DNA of 64,000 nucleotides from Anaerolineales bacterium. Lineage in GTDB: Bacteria; Chloroflexota; Anaerolineae; 4572-78; J111. A program made the translations under genes and the position numbers. The stretch is from the NCBI GenBank assembly GCA_015075405.1, contig JABTUK010000005.1:620001-684000 (forward strand), written 5' to 3'. Each line of letters begins with the position of its first letter. Within the stretch, counting starts at the first letter, position 1. Positions 26,959 through 36,472 of this stretch are shown here, piece by piece. The notes beneath the pieces are model-generated. The model saw nothing but the letters and a program-made list of their open reading frames with translations, was not told the DNA's origin and made no database searches.

Positions 26959-28167
26959 ATGTTCGCAGTCTTGTTAATTGCTCTGGGCCTGGGCCAACTG
27001 ATTTCAACCCACCTCGGCTGGCGAGCGGCTTCGCTGGTGGGGCCGAGGCGGGGCCTGGGCTACGGTTTGGGGCTGCTGCTGCTGGCAACCGGCGCGGCGC
27101 TGCTGCCGCCATCCTGGTGGGTGTTGCTGTGGACGCCCCTGGCCGGACTCTTGACCCTGGGGCTGCTGCTGCTGGCCGGCTCCTTTATTGATCCGCCGCC
27201 TCACCCCGACAGCCTCTTTGAGCCGGCCCACCCCGCTCACGGAAGCTGCCGCCGGGTGCAAATTCCCGACGGCGACTCCCTGATACCGGGCTACTTGCTC
27301 AGCCCGCCTACCCCCGCCTACCCCCCCCTTTCAGGGGGGGGAGTAAAAGAGGAGCCAACCCTCTACCCTTCCAACCCTCCACCCTTCCAATCCTCCAACC
27401 CTCCAACCCTCCCGACGGCAGCCGTCCTGGTCGTCCACGGCGCAGGCGATACCAAAATCTCTTACAAATGGCGGCTGGTCAAAGCTTTGCTGGCCGAAGG
27501 CTTGACCGTGCTGACCATTGACCTGCCCGGCCACGGCGATTACCGCCACCGCCCTCTGGCCTACCCCGACTGCCTTTCGGCGATACCGGCGGCGCTACGC
27601 TTTCTGCAAGCGCAGCCGGGAGTGGAACGGGTGGGGCTGGTGGGCATTAGCCTGGGCAGCGCCCTGGCAATAGCGAGTTTGGCTCACAATCCAAAAGACC
27701 CTAAAGGTTTTGAAAAACCTTTAGGGTCTATCCACGTTGACGCCTTCGCCGCGCTGGAAACGCCTATTGAACTGCGTTACAGCCGGAGTATGTATTATGG
27801 GGAAATGTGGCACGCCTATCGCGCGCCGGTGTTGTCGCTGTTTAGCGAGGTGTCGGTCAAGCAGTTGCGGCAGAGCTGGTTTACCGGCGGCTATGTCAGC
27901 CGGCACAAAAACACCGCCGAAGTGATAGACCTGTTAAATCCGCCGGCCAATATTGCCTGCTTACGGGAGACGCCCATCCTGCTGGTCCACGGTGGGCGAG
28001 ATGCCATTGCGCCTCCGGCAGCAGGCGAAGCGCTGCGGCAGGCTGCGCCTCAGGCCGAATTGTGGAAGGTAAAAGGGGCCAGTCATGTAACTTTAACCTT
28101 GATGACCTCTATCAATCGGCAGATAGCCCGCTGGTTGCGGGAAAAGCTGGAGGATGGTAGATGGTAG
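26959..28167 (+). CDS. Alpha/beta hydrolase with N-terminal membrane helices
   Basis: 402 residues. The first ~80 residues hold three hydrophobic helices, so the catalytic part is membrane-tethered. The hydrolase core has VLVVHGAGDTK (oxyanion loop), DLPGHGDYRHR, the nucleophile elbow GISLGS, a late Asp in LLVHGGRDAIAPP and His in KGASHVTL. The substrate is unknown; dienelactone-hydrolase or acyl-peptidase-like relatives are possible. Two repeat-derived inserts are visible: a CCAACCCTCC-type linker (27340-27415) before the core and a 34-bp palindrome (27696-27729) after the nucleophile strand. The C-terminal LEDGRW is read from GATGGTA heptamers. Confidence 0.8.
   Translation: MFAVLLIALGLGQLISTHLGWRAASLVGPRRGLGYGLGLLLLATGAALLPPSWWVLLWTPLAGLLTLGLLLLAGSFIDPPPHPDSLFEPAHPAHGSCRRVQIPDGDSLIPGYLLSPPTPAYPPLSGGGVKEEPTLYPSNPPPFQSSNPPTLPTAAVLVVHGAGDTKISYKWRLVKALLAEGLTVLTIDLPGHGDYRHRPLAYPDCLSAIPAALRFLQAQPGVERVGLVGISLGSALAIASLAHNPKDPKGFEKPLGSIHVDAFAALETPIELRYSRSMYYGEMWHAYRAPVLSLFSEVSVKQLRQSWFTGGYVSRHKNTAEVIDLLNPPANIACLRETPILLVHGGRDAIAPPAAGEALRQAAPQAELWKVKGASHVTLTLMTSINRQIARWLREKLEDGRW
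27696..27729. repeat. In-frame palindrome inside the alpha/beta hydrolase gene
   Basis: AGACCCTAAAGGTTTT and AAAACCTTTAGGGTCT are complementary around a two-base centre. It shares the AGACC....AGGTTTT.AAAACCT....GGTCT plan with 11241-11273 and adds about 11 codons (KDPKGFEKPLGS) without breaking the frame. Confidence 0.85.
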
Positions 28168-28193
28168 ATGGTAGATTATAGTAGAATATACTC

Positions 28194-28281
28194 AGTAGAT
28201 CCAAATTTGAGGAGCCAGCACGCCCACGTGCGGCTCCGTTCGGCACGTGGGCGTGCCTCACTCCTCGATAATTGGATCTAC
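28194..28281. repeat. AGTAGATCC inverted-repeat element with CCCACGTG core, copy 1
   Basis: Ends AGTAGATCCAAATT and AATTGGATCTACT flank nested GCACGCCCACGTGC / GCACGTGGGCGTGC arms. The second copy, inverted, is at 51686-51776. Confidence 0.85.
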
Positions 28282-28312
28282 TTATACTATCTTCTATCCT
28301 CTATCCTCATTC

Positions 28313-28624
28313 TTAATAGTGCGTCGAGCCGTCGGGCATGATGGCCCCGCGGAATCTAACACCTTCGAGGTTGGCCCCGTCCAGGTCTGCACCGCGGAGG
28401 TTGGCGTTACGCAAATCGGCCCCGGAGAGGTTGGCCCCGGTCAGGCTGGCCCCTTCCAAATCAGCGCCGCGCAGATCGGCCCCGCTCAGATTGCTCCAGG
28501 CCAGATCGGCGTCCCGCAAGCCGGCCCGGCTCAGGTTGGCCCGGCTCAAATCAGCGCCGACCAGCCAGAGCGGGCTGCGGGACAGGTTTATCAGTTGATA
28601 TAATTCTTTTTGCGTAAATTCCAT
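28313..28624 (-). CDS. Pentapeptide repeat protein
   Basis: 103 residues. From about residue 20 on it is an uninterrupted A(D/N)Lxx pentapeptide series ([23 protein letters not shown]... ANLEGVRF), about 14 repeats, predicting a right-handed quadrilateral beta helix. Function within this family is rarely predictable; some members mimic DNA and protect gyrase, many are of unknown role. The ATG at 28624 directly follows the stop of the 2H phosphoesterase gene, so the two are likely one operon. Confidence 0.9.
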   Translation of the reverse strand: MEFTQKELYQLINLSRSPLWLVGADLSRANLSRAGLRDADLAWSNLSGADLRGADLEGASLTGANLSGADLRNANLRGADLDGANLEGVRFRGAIMPDGSTHY

Positions 28625-29185
28625 TCAAACATTCCCCTCCACCCTTTCCCGCCGCGCCCGGCCGGCGACGGTGGCTTTTAGGCTGAACTTCATTTCGACG
28701 CGCCAGGGCTGGCCGCTTTCTGCTCGCTGCCACAACTCCAGCCGGCTGACCCTAAAAATAAACTGCGGCTCAAACCCTTTCAACGCGGTTTTGGCTTGCT
28801 CCAAAGCCGTCAAGCCGGCAAGGCGGCCAAACACCACATGCGGCTGGTAAGACTTCCCGCTGCCGGCCAAAGAGCCAAGCGGGCCGGTCGCCAGCTCCCG
28901 CCGCAGCGCAATCAGTTCCGCCTGACCGGCAGTCATGGGCAGTTGAAGCTGGTACTCTTTGCCTTCGTGGACGTGCCAGCCGACCAGGAAAACTTTGATC
29001 GGGGCGTGGACCTCGCCAATATCACTTAGATGGGCGTAAAGCTGCGGCGGCGGCAGGCTGAACTGGAAAGGATCGAGCAGAGAAATGTGGGGCGGAGACA
29101 ACCGGGCCAGCGGGTCATATTTTTGACGGTAAGGTTCAATGGCAACAGCTAAATTTTCGGGCACCGGCGCAACGATAGTGTACAT
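28625..29185 (-). CDS. 2'-5' RNA ligase superfamily (2H phosphoesterase) protein
   Basis: Start at the ATG at 29185 (MYTIVAPVPENLAVAIEPYR); an upstream in-frame ATG at 29248 would add 21 residues without a clear signal. The product has ~186 residues with the two 2H motifs: PPHISLL (first His) and a second His in YQPHVVFGRL. These enzymes act on 2'-5' or cyclic phosphodiester RNA ends. The context, an abutting pentapeptide gene, does not narrow the substrate. Confidence 0.8.
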   Translation of the reverse strand: MYTIVAPVPENLAVAIEPYRQKYDPLARLSPPHISLLDPFQFSLPPPQLYAHLSDIGEVHAPIKVFLVGWHVHEGKEYQLQLPMTAGQAELIALRRELATGPLGSLAGSGKSYQPHVVFGRLAGLTALEQAKTALKGFEPQFIFRVSRLELWQRAESGQPWRVEMKFSLKATVAGRARRERVEGNV

Positions 29186-29323
29186 AGCAAGTTCATTTAC
29201 CCCCCTCAGATCAGGCGCATTATAATATAAAATTTGAAAATGGGCCATCTTGGGGGCGAGTCTAAGATTTGTTAAAACGTCTTGCGTCTTACAAACGGAA
29301 CACGCAAGACGAATATAGACCCC

Positions 29324-30034
29324 CTACGGTACCGACACCCAGCCCTGCGAGATAGCATACGCGGAAAAGAGGGCCACGCTGTTGGTGAGCATGTGCATCA
29401 AGATGGCCGGCCAGATGGAGCCGGAGCTTTGATACAAAAAGGCAAAAATTAGCCCCAGGATAAAGATAGGTAAGAGGGAGGTTGGTATCACGTGGACCAG
29501 GGCAAACAGAAAGGCGCTGGCCAGGGCTGCCCGTGGCCAGCCCCAACGCTCGCGCCAGCCGGCAAAGACAAAGCCGCGAAAGAAGACTTCTTCGACAAAG
29601 GGGGCGACAATGGCCCCGCCAAAAAACAGCACCAGCGGAAAATCGGTGCCCTGAAAGATCTGCTGGATCTCCGGCTGAATTTGCAGATCAAACTGGGCCA
29701 GCAGCAGGCCATACCCCAGGTTGACCAGCAGCGAAGCGGTCATCAAGCCGCAGCCCAGCCCCACCGCCCGCGGGGGAAAAGGCCGCAGCCCCAAATCGGC
29801 CCAACTTGCGCCGTATTTGTGGATGGTAAAGTACCAGGCCGGTAGCAGCAAAATGGCCTCGCCAAACACAATTACCGCCCCAGTATCGAGCGGCAGTTCC
29901 AACTGCGCCCCGGCCAGGCCGACCGCCAGAAAAAAGACAATCCACAGCCCAAACACCAGCAAGCCCCAGGCCACATCGCGCGGCGTCCAGGGCACAGGCG
30001 GGGGAGAAGGATGGGGTGAAGGTAGATTAGTCAT
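29324..30034 (-). CDS. CPBP-family intramembrane metalloprotease
   Basis: 236 residues with six to seven membrane helices. The CAAX-prenyl-protease / bacteriocin-processing motifs are present: EEVFFR (E148, E149, R153) and FALVHVIP (His181), with a third motif region NSVALFSAY. Such proteases cleave within the membrane, are used in bacteriocin self-immunity or stress processing, and their partner here is unknown. It is a single gene flanked by heptamer hairpins (29280-29315 and 30071-30134). Confidence 0.9.
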   Translation of the reverse strand: MTNLPSPHPSPPPVPWTPRDVAWGLLVFGLWIVFFLAVGLAGAQLELPLDTGAVIVFGEAILLLPAWYFTIHKYGASWADLGLRPFPPRAVGLGCGLMTASLLVNLGYGLLLAQFDLQIQPEIQQIFQGTDFPLVLFFGGAIVAPFVEEVFFRGFVFAGWRERWGWPRAALASAFLFALVHVIPTSLLPIFILGLIFAFLYQSSGSIWPAILMHMLTNSVALFSAYAISQGWVSVP

Positions 30035-30738
30035 AAAAATAGTCGTAACTACTCAAGGGTAGCTATATTAAAGGCTAAGGCTGAGTCTGAGGCTAAGGGT
30101 TGAGATCAAGCTTAGCCTCAGCCTTAGCCTTGAAATGAGTGAGCAGTTACAAATAGTGAATAGAATAGTACCATATTTTGTAGTAGGGGGAAAGTTAAGT
30201 AAACCTCAGAGGTTTTCAAAGGCTATGAGGTTTGTCTTTTAAGGAGAATGAAAGCGTTCGGGAACTATTTCGTCTGACTGGCCCGCCCCGGCATGCATGC
30301 CAGGGCTATCGAGCAGCGCCGGGTCAATCCGGCTTTAGCCCAATTTATCGGGCGCTGTTGGATAGTCCGGCGACTTCATCGCCGGACGAGAGCCGTTGGC
30401 AAGGTTGCCTCCGGGGTTTCTGATGCTCTTGAATGGGAGAATCGGCACATTGGGGCAGCCGGATGGTCATGTTAAAATAGAAATCATCAAGGGCCGGCAG
30501 CACATCACCCATACGAAGCATGAAAATCTGACCGAAGACCGCACCTCCTCCCTTTCCCTATTAGTGATTGTCCAAAAATAAGTTCCCCCAAGTTCCTACG
30601 AGTTCCCAGGGAACTAAAGGAACTCGTAGGAACTCAAAACGGGAAGTAAATTTTAGACGTTTACTTAGGGGGAGGGTTAGGGTGGGGGTCCCCGGTCTAT
30701 TCTCAGAAAAGTAGAAACAGCTTCGGGAGGAGTTCGAT
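30035..30738. other. Gene-free stretch rich in hairpins
   Basis: Contains a GGCTAAG/CTTAGCC heptamer hairpin (30071-30134), a decayed AAACCTC...GAGGTTT palindrome (30203-30237) and the dispersed 105-bp element at 30561-30667. I see no gene in 30240-30550. Confidence 0.6.
30561..30667. repeat. ~105-bp dispersed element, copy 2 (inverted)
   Basis: Inverse orientation of the element at 13794-13898, starting AGTGATTGTCCA and ending AAATTTTAGACGTTTA. Confidence 0.85.
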
Positions 30739-32205
30739 TTGAAAAACAGCAGCACCATATTAATTGTAGACGATGCCCCGGAAGGGCGCGTCCTGTTGGA
30801 AAGGCTCTTGACCGCCGAAGGCTACGACCTGGCCTTTGCCGGCGACGGCATCGAAGCCCTGGCCAAAGCGGCGGCGCTGACCCCCGATTTGATCCTGATG
30901 GATGTGATGATGCCCCACATGAACGGTTTTGAGGTCTGCCAGCGCATGCGGGCCGACCCGCTGCTGGCCCAGGTGCCGGTGATTTTGATTACCGCCCTCG
31001 ACGACCGGGCTTCGCGGCTGCATGGCCTGGAGTTGGGGGCCGACGACTTTGTAACCAAACCGTTTGACCAGACCGAACTGCTGACCCGCGTCCGCAGCAT
31101 CACCCAGATCAACCGTTACCGCCAGCTTCTGTTGGAGCGGGCCAAGTTTGAGTGGGTGGTTGAAAACACTGACGACGGCTATCTCATCGTCAATGCCGGC
31201 GACGATGTGCTTTACGCCAACCCCCAGGCCCGGCTCTACCTGGGCCTGCCGGCGGATCAAAATGAGCTGATTGCTCTGCCTTTTCTGGAACTGGCGGCCA
31301 AAAAGTATCAGCGCCGGCCCGAAGCAGCCTGGCAAACCTGGCCTGCCCAGTTGGGGCAGGCCGCCCCCCGCTATCTGATGCAGCCGGAAACGGCTTCGGC
31401 CCACGCTTTTTGGCTGCAAGTGGATGTTTTTCCCGCCGAAGCGGAGCGAAGCTGGGTAGTGCGGCTGCGCGACGTGACCCGCGAGGTGGCCTCGCAGCGC
31501 GATATGCGCGGCTTTCATGAGATGGTCAGGCACAAGCTGCGCACCCCGCTGCTGGGTATGCAGGGCAGCCTGGAAATCCTGACCCGCCACGCCGCCAAAT
31601 TGACCGCCGACGAGGTGGCCGAAATTTCGGGCCGCGCCCTGCGCGCCGCCCAACGGCTGCAAGGGCAAATTGACGATATTGTGCAGTATCTCACCGCCCC
31701 CGGCCTGGTCCGCCCCGAAACCAGCTTTGACCTGGCCCTGCTGCCCACCCTGGCCGTCGAGATTGGGGCCGATTTGGGGTTACAGAACGTGCGGGTCTCC
31801 GGGCAGCAGGAGTTGGACGAAGCGCACATCGCCCTCTCGCGCCAGGCCGTCGAGTTGATGGTGCGCGAAATTTTGGAAAACGCCCAAAAGTTTCATCCTG
31901 ACCACGCGCCCAGCGTCGAGATTTCCGCCGTCTGTCTCCTCTCTAACGAGGCCCGCCTGCGCTTTGCGGATAACGGCATGACCCTCTCCCCGGAGCAGTT
32001 GGCCCAGGTCTGGACGCCCTATTATCAGGGCGAAAAGGACTTCACCGGCGAAGCGCCCGGCATGGGCCTGGGCCTGCCCCTGGTCATCTCCCTGGTGAGC
32101 GAGGCCGGAGGAACGGCCAACCTCTACAACCGCGACGACGGGCCGGGCGTGGTGGTCGAGCTAACCGTGCCGTTGGTCTGGCCGGAGGAATCCGGCAGTG
32201 ATTGA
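30739..32205 (+). CDS. Response regulator-PAS-histidine kinase hybrid
   Basis: 488 residues, start TTG with GGGAGGAG 8 nt upstream. The N-terminal receiver has the acidic pair near D11-D12, phospho-acceptor D55 (LILMDVMMPHMNG) and late Lys (TKPFD). A PAS-like sensor follows (about 135-245), then a HisKA-like box with H265 in VRHKLRTPLLG and an ATPase domain (ILENAQKFHPD N-box, DNGM, GMGLGLPLV G-box). This architecture is a cytoplasmic phosphorelay kinase controlled by its own receiver. No cognate partner is adjacent. A GC-rich hairpin follows at 32244-32269. Confidence 0.92.
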   Translation: MKNSSTILIVDDAPEGRVLLERLLTAEGYDLAFAGDGIEALAKAAALTPDLILMDVMMPHMNGFEVCQRMRADPLLAQVPVILITALDDRASRLHGLELGADDFVTKPFDQTELLTRVRSITQINRYRQLLLERAKFEWVVENTDDGYLIVNAGDDVLYANPQARLYLGLPADQNELIALPFLELAAKKYQRRPEAAWQTWPAQLGQAAPRYLMQPETASAHAFWLQVDVFPAEAERSWVVRLRDVTREVASQRDMRGFHEMVRHKLRTPLLGMQGSLEILTRHAAKLTADEVAEISGRALRAAQRLQGQIDDIVQYLTAPGLVRPETSFDLALLPTLAVEIGADLGLQNVRVSGQQELDEAHIALSRQAVELMVREILENAQKFHPDHAPSVEISAVCLLSNEARLRFADNGMTLSPEQLAQVWTPYYQGEKDFTGEAPGMGLGLPLVISLVSEAGGTANLYNRDDGPGVVVELTVPLVWPEESGSD

Positions 32206-32243
32206 GCAACATCTGCTCCACTCTCCCTCCCAAATCATGGCAA

Positions 32244-32269
32244 GAGGGGCGCATCCAGGTGCGCCCCTC
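32244..32269 (+). terminator. Hairpin after the hybrid kinase
   Basis: GAGGGGCGCA pairs with TGCGCCCCTC across a 6-nt loop. The T-run after it is weak, so it may be a factor-independent or a stabilising 3' hairpin. Confidence 0.5.
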
Positions 32270-32430
32270 GCTTTCACCGGCCCTCACCGCAAAAAATTCG
32301 CCTAATCATTTAGAAAAATTGGGGCACTTTTTGGGTAGTTGTGATAAAATGGAGGGGGTCTTTGATAAGATCTTGGGGTATATAAATCAATGTCCAAAGC
32401 AATGATACTGAACCCTATAGGAATCAGATT

Positions 32431-33219
32431 ATGATAAGATCAGATTTGTGGACACGTGAACAATTATTACTTGTGCTGAATCTGTATCACAAAATACCTT
32501 TTGGGCAATTTGATCATCGCAATCCCAAGGTAATTAGATTAGCTGAGGCGATTGGCCGCACGCCTGGTGCAGTGTCAAGGAAGTTAGGAAATTTTGCTTC
32601 TCTTGATCCCTATCATCAGAATCGAGGGGTTAAAGGTCTGAGTAATGCAGGTAAAGCTACTGAGGATATCTGGAAAGAATTTTATGATAACTGGGATCAG
32701 CTTGTTCCAGAAAGTGAGGCATTATTTGAGGCTCTTACAGATACAACAAAGGAAGACATAAAACTTGGTCAGGGTGAAAACGCTCAAATTTTAGATCAAG
32801 AACTTGAAAGATTAACTGAAATAGAACGGTCAGTCAAGGTACGAATGGGACAACGGTTTTTTCGCCAGACAGTTATGGCAAGCTACCATTGGCATTGTTG
32901 TGTATGTGGTATTCCTATTCCTGAATTGCTGATTGCTAGTCATATTATCCCCTGGAAGGATCGTGAAGATTTACGCTTAAACCCTCATAACGGTTTATGT
33001 CTATGTGCTTTACATGATAAGGCGTTTGATAGAGGATTTATGACTATTAACTCTGACTATATGGTATTAATTAGCCCGGTGATTTATCATCATTTGCCGC
33101 AAGAGGCGTTGAATAGCGGCCTGATAGCTTATCAAAACTGCAAAATATTGCTACCAGATAGGTTTTTACCTGATAAAAATTTTTTAGAAGTTCACCAGCA
33201 CCAGTATTTTTTACATTAG
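32431..33219 (+). CDS. HNH endonuclease
   Basis: 262 residues. The N-terminus (WTREQLLLVLNLYHKIPFGQ, GRTPGAVSRKLGNFASLDP) is a helix-turn-helix-like region common to a family of HNH restriction-type nucleases. The C-terminal HNH site is complete: CCVCGIPI, the catalytic SHIIPW and NGLCLCALHDKAFD. It is markedly AT-rich compared with its neighbours, pointing to recent horizontal gain. No methyltransferase lies next to it, so a restriction-modification role would need a partner elsewhere; a solitary defence nuclease is an alternative. The convergent FHA gene ends 6 bp away. Confidence 0.88.
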   Translation: MIRSDLWTREQLLLVLNLYHKIPFGQFDHRNPKVIRLAEAIGRTPGAVSRKLGNFASLDPYHQNRGVKGLSNAGKATEDIWKEFYDNWDQLVPESEALFEALTDTTKEDIKLGQGENAQILDQELERLTEIERSVKVRMGQRFFRQTVMASYHWHCCVCGIPIPELLIASHIIPWKDREDLRLNPHNGLCLCALHDKAFDRGFMTINSDYMVLISPVIYHHLPQEALNSGLIAYQNCKILLPDRFLPDKNFLEVHQHQYFLH

Positions 33220-33225
33220 GGGCCA

Positions 33226-33816
33226 TCAAATCCAATAAGCCATGACCCACCCCACGACCTGACTGCTGCCCATATACAACCCCAGCACCAGGGCCAGGAT
33301 GAACAGCAGGGCAATAATCACCACGGCCATACAGCCGAGCAGCATCCACAGCGGGGTGCTGGCTTCGGGCAGGAGACCGGCCAGGGGGGGCATGGCCGGC
33401 TGGGAAACAGCGGCAGCAGCGGGCATGGGTACGGCGGCGGGGCGGTCGGGCGGGGCGGTCAGGTCGGGCTGGCCCAGGGTAAAGAGAAAGGTGGTGTCGC
33501 CCAGGGTCAGCCGGTCGTGGTGTTTGAGGCGGGTCGGCTGGCCGATTTGGACGCCATTCAGATAGGTGCCGTTGGCGCTGCCCTGGTCGGTCAGGATAAA
33601 GGTGTTGTCAATGGGGGTCATGCTGGCGTGGCGGCGCGATACTTTCTGGTCGGCCACCACAATGCCGTTTTCTTTATCCCGGCCCAGGTGAACCTCGCCG
33701 CGCAAGGGGAAGGCGTGGCTGGGCCGTCCGCCCACCAACAGCACCAGATAAGCCGAAGCGGGCGCTTCGTGCATTGTTTTAAAGTCTTCTTCGCTTTCGG
33801 CGATATAGCGTACCAA
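33226..33816 (-). CDS. FHA-domain protein with C-terminal membrane helix
   Basis: 196 residues. The FHA fold (about 30-115) keeps GEVHLGRDKENGIVV, VSRRHASM and GSANGTYLNGVQI, the phosphothreonine-recognition motifs. An Ala/Pro-rich linker follows and a hydrophobic helix (about 155-182, MLLGCMAVVIIALLFILALVLGLYM) anchors it. It probably reads phosphorylation by Ser/Thr kinases such as the one at 1535-2809, although the two are far apart. Confidence 0.88.
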   Translation of the reverse strand: MVRYIAESEEDFKTMHEAPASAYLVLLVGGRPSHAFPLRGEVHLGRDKENGIVVADQKVSRRHASMTPIDNTFILTDQGSANGTYLNGVQIGQPTRLKHHDRLTLGDTTFLFTLGQPDLTAPPDRPAAVPMPAAAAVSQPAMPPLAGLLPEASTPLWMLLGCMAVVIIALLFILALVLGLYMGSSQVVGWVMAYWI

Positions 33817-33913
33817 AGGCAGGTCATCCTTTTGTCAGTAAGATAGGGCTATTATAGCACAAGTGGCGGGGGAAATCTATAGGACGACCGCCGACCACCG
33901 ACGGCAGACCGCT

Positions 33914-34043
33914 GCCTAACGCCTCGGCATAACCCGCTCGACGGACGGGCACAGATTGCAACAACAAAAAGTGATGTTGCCAGCAAAACACCTTCAATAA
34001 AAAGCGCGGTAGTCAAGTCGGGTTCATGCCGTTGTTGTTAATA
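33914..34043 (-). other. attC-like site 1 (integron cassette recombination site)
   Basis: On the minus strand it ends GCGTTAGGC, matching the GTTRRRY consensus. Its arms CGGCATGAACCCG (left) and CGGGTTATGCCG (right) are complementary with one extra G in the left arm, the extrahelical base typical of attC. TAAC boxes flank unpaired spacers of 4-5 nt. The element spans about 130 bp, within the usual size range. No integrase gene is in the window. Confidence 0.65.
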
Positions 34044-34481
34044 TGTCAAAAGATAAGCACCCGATCAGAATCGGGAAAACAACTTTACGAAACGTGACCT
34101 ATTGGGGTATCCTACCCTTACGTTGTGAATAGGGCGGGGACACTGGGGAAACGTGCCCTTCGACAAGCTCAGGACAGGCTCGGGCTGGCTCGGAGCCGCC
34201 TATGGGATAATTAAGCCCGGCTTGTCCCACAGGGAGGCTTCGCACTTGTTTGAGTTAGTCACTTGTAGTACTCAGATCGACAAAAGATTGTCGATAAAAG
34301 GGTTGTCTAAACAGCGACACCGAGGATAAGGAGTAAAGCCCGCATCTCGGTTTGCACTTTACCATATTGCAGATCAAGGTCAGTCTGAGGCTGGGGGTTG
34401 GGTTCGCTTTTGGGCTTGGTCACGCTGGCTAAAACGGGTTTAATGACCTTCTCGCGTAAAGTCAGTAAGGCAGCCATGATT
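34044..34481. other. Gene-free stretch inside the putative cassette region
   Basis: No gene is recognised. It contains a CCCTTCGACAAGCTCAGG word also seen in other repeats and the 3' side of the decayed gene that follows. Confidence 0.4.
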
Positions 34482-35940
34482 TTAAGAGCGCTGGTTTCGA
34501 CTTGATAGCGGCGGGCTGAACCAATTTTGTGGACCCAGTTTTGCCGCGCAGTTTTTGAGATCGTAAGCCGCGTGGCGAGGCTGATACTGACTTTCGGGCC
34601 AGCCTAACAGGACTGGACCTGCTGGGCTAATTGGGAGACGCTGAAGCCTCCCGGCGTTATGGCTAAAGCAAGCACGGCTTGAGTACGGCCCGCAGCCGAG
34701 GCTGGTTGAGGCCCAGACCCGCGGTGGGGTTGAACCGACCTGACCCCGCTGGCCTAAGGTATCCAGGGTGTCATCGGTACAAAGGCTTGATCCAGGGCAT
34801 AGAGTTGGTTGAAAGCGCTCCAGGATTTGCTGGAACTGGACGATCAGTTCAGGAAATTGATCCAGGCGGCGGGGACCAGACCAGGCGCGGGCGTTATGCA
34901 GCATCACTTCAGCCCGGAGAACAGCCTCGCCTTTGGTGTACAACTTGAGGGTCAAGGGGCAAAATGGCCTGAAAATGGTCAAGTCGTACTCAGGTCGCTC
35001 GAGGTTTCGTTCTAGTTTGAGCCGGCGGCCCTTAGGACTGCCTTTGAAGTGAGGCCGGCGCTTGCGGCCAAAGATGGTCATGATCTGCCTAAGGTCCAGT
35101 CGAGCGCGGGTCCGATCAATCAGGGCTTCGAACACCTGCTCCATTTGAGCCGGACGCCGAAACAGCAGGTTGCGCGAGTACTCCACCTGAAACAACGAAC
35201 AACGGTATTCGAAACCACTCCGCAGTCGTTCGCTTTCGGGCAGGGCAAAATGGAGACAACTGTTGAGCCAGCGGTGGCAGACCTGACCCAGTTGCCCTTT
35301 GGTGGGTAGCTCCCACGAGGTCTCTGCAAGCCAGGTCAAGTCTGCGGGGTTCATTATACCGCTAAAACAGTTACTGGTCAGTTCTAACACTCGCCCGGCC
35401 TGATGGGCCTGACGAGCCAAATATTCGTGCCCATTGAGAATAACCATGGCCGCGAACGGCGGATGGCTGCTGATACGGAGGGTGACGTGGCCCCATTCCG
35501 GGTCCATGATGTGAAAGAAAATGTGGTTGATCATCCGATAATGCTTGCTCAAACTGTGAACTCGACCCTCTGGGCTACGTTTGACATCCCAGACTGCTCC
35601 CGATGCCCGACTGATGATGATCAGAAACAGCCCAACAAAAGCTGGGTCGTCTGGTTTGTATTGTTCAGCCAAGTCATGTTTACGCTCCTCTAATGGACCC
35701 TCAACACTGGAATGTCGTGTTTGTTCGCGTAAGCTTTGACCCGCCGATGGCCCGACCCGACAATCGGATCAGATGCGTTTTGTCCAGGTTCTCATCGCTG
35801 CCATACAGCCGTCGCCACCAGTAACGAAAGCCGCCCGCCGAGGAGGCCAGCCGATGGTAGGCGGTCAGGACAATCCGGTCTGGGCAATCATAACTCCCCT
35901 GCAAATAATCGGCGTAGGCTGCGCTCAACTGGTCAACCAT
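34482..35940 (-). pseudogene. Decayed ~500-residue transposase-like or hypothetical gene
   Basis: The N-terminal piece (35940-35701: YADYLQGSYDCPDRIVLTAYHRL, WWRRLYGSDENLDK) and the main piece (35672-34482: AEQYKPDDPAFVGLFLIII, HIMDPEWGHVTLRISSHPPF, NGHEYLARQAHQ) lie in different frames. A third frame between them still reads RRVKAYANKHDIPVL and then breaks, so at least two frameshifts separate them. The last ~100 residues also look scrambled. I recall this protein type as a widespread, poorly named, probably mobile family, but cannot name it with certainty. It lies inside the attC-bounded region and in the same strand as the toxin-antitoxin pair. Confidence 0.6.
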
Positions 35941-36053
35941 TGTATCCTCTCCTTCATCTCGCTGATGAAGTGAGCTTAATCAAAATACTTCAATCTTGTC
36001 AAATGCCCGCAGGGCTGTTTTTGCTGAGCGCAGTCTCAGCAAATGGGTAGGGT

Positions 36054-36162
36054 TTATCGGAAATAGGAATACCTCTCGCCAAGGCGCAAAGAACGCCAAG
36101 TTTTTAAGAGAAAAAACCTTTGCGACTTTGCGTCTTGGCGTGAAAAAAGTTATTTCCGATAA
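36054..36162. repeat. MITE-like element with TTATCGGAAATA ends
   Basis: TTATCGGAAATA and TATTTCCGATAA flank nested GCCAAGGCGCAAAG / CTTTGCGTCTTGGC arms. Single copy here. The stretch 36163-36470 has a short open frame (36172-36420) without recognisable motifs and broken upstream frames, so I do not call a gene. Confidence 0.7.
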
Positions 36163-36472
36163 TGTCTATTTATGACCTGCTCGAACCGTTGGTCGAAGGG
36201 GTGGTGGTCTGCCATCGACCGCCGGGCTGAACCGCAACAAGTGGCTCGCTATTTCATCCGCTGGGGACGCCAACTGCGGGTCAAGTCCACCATGGGCCTC
36301 AAGGCCAGCGAATTTGCCCGTCAGCAGTTAGATCGCCTGGAGTTAGGCCAGGAGTTGGAGCGGGCGCCTTATGGCACTGTAACCTACTGCCTGCCGCCCC
36401 CGGCGACGACCGCGACCTGAGCGAACTTGGCTATTTTTATAATTTTAAGGTTCTGCTATACCCAACGCATTT

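Noticed and set aside
34104-34118. GGGTAT motif as another sigma-B-like promoter
   Set aside because: No GTTT element at the 12-14 nt spacing and no gene follows it.
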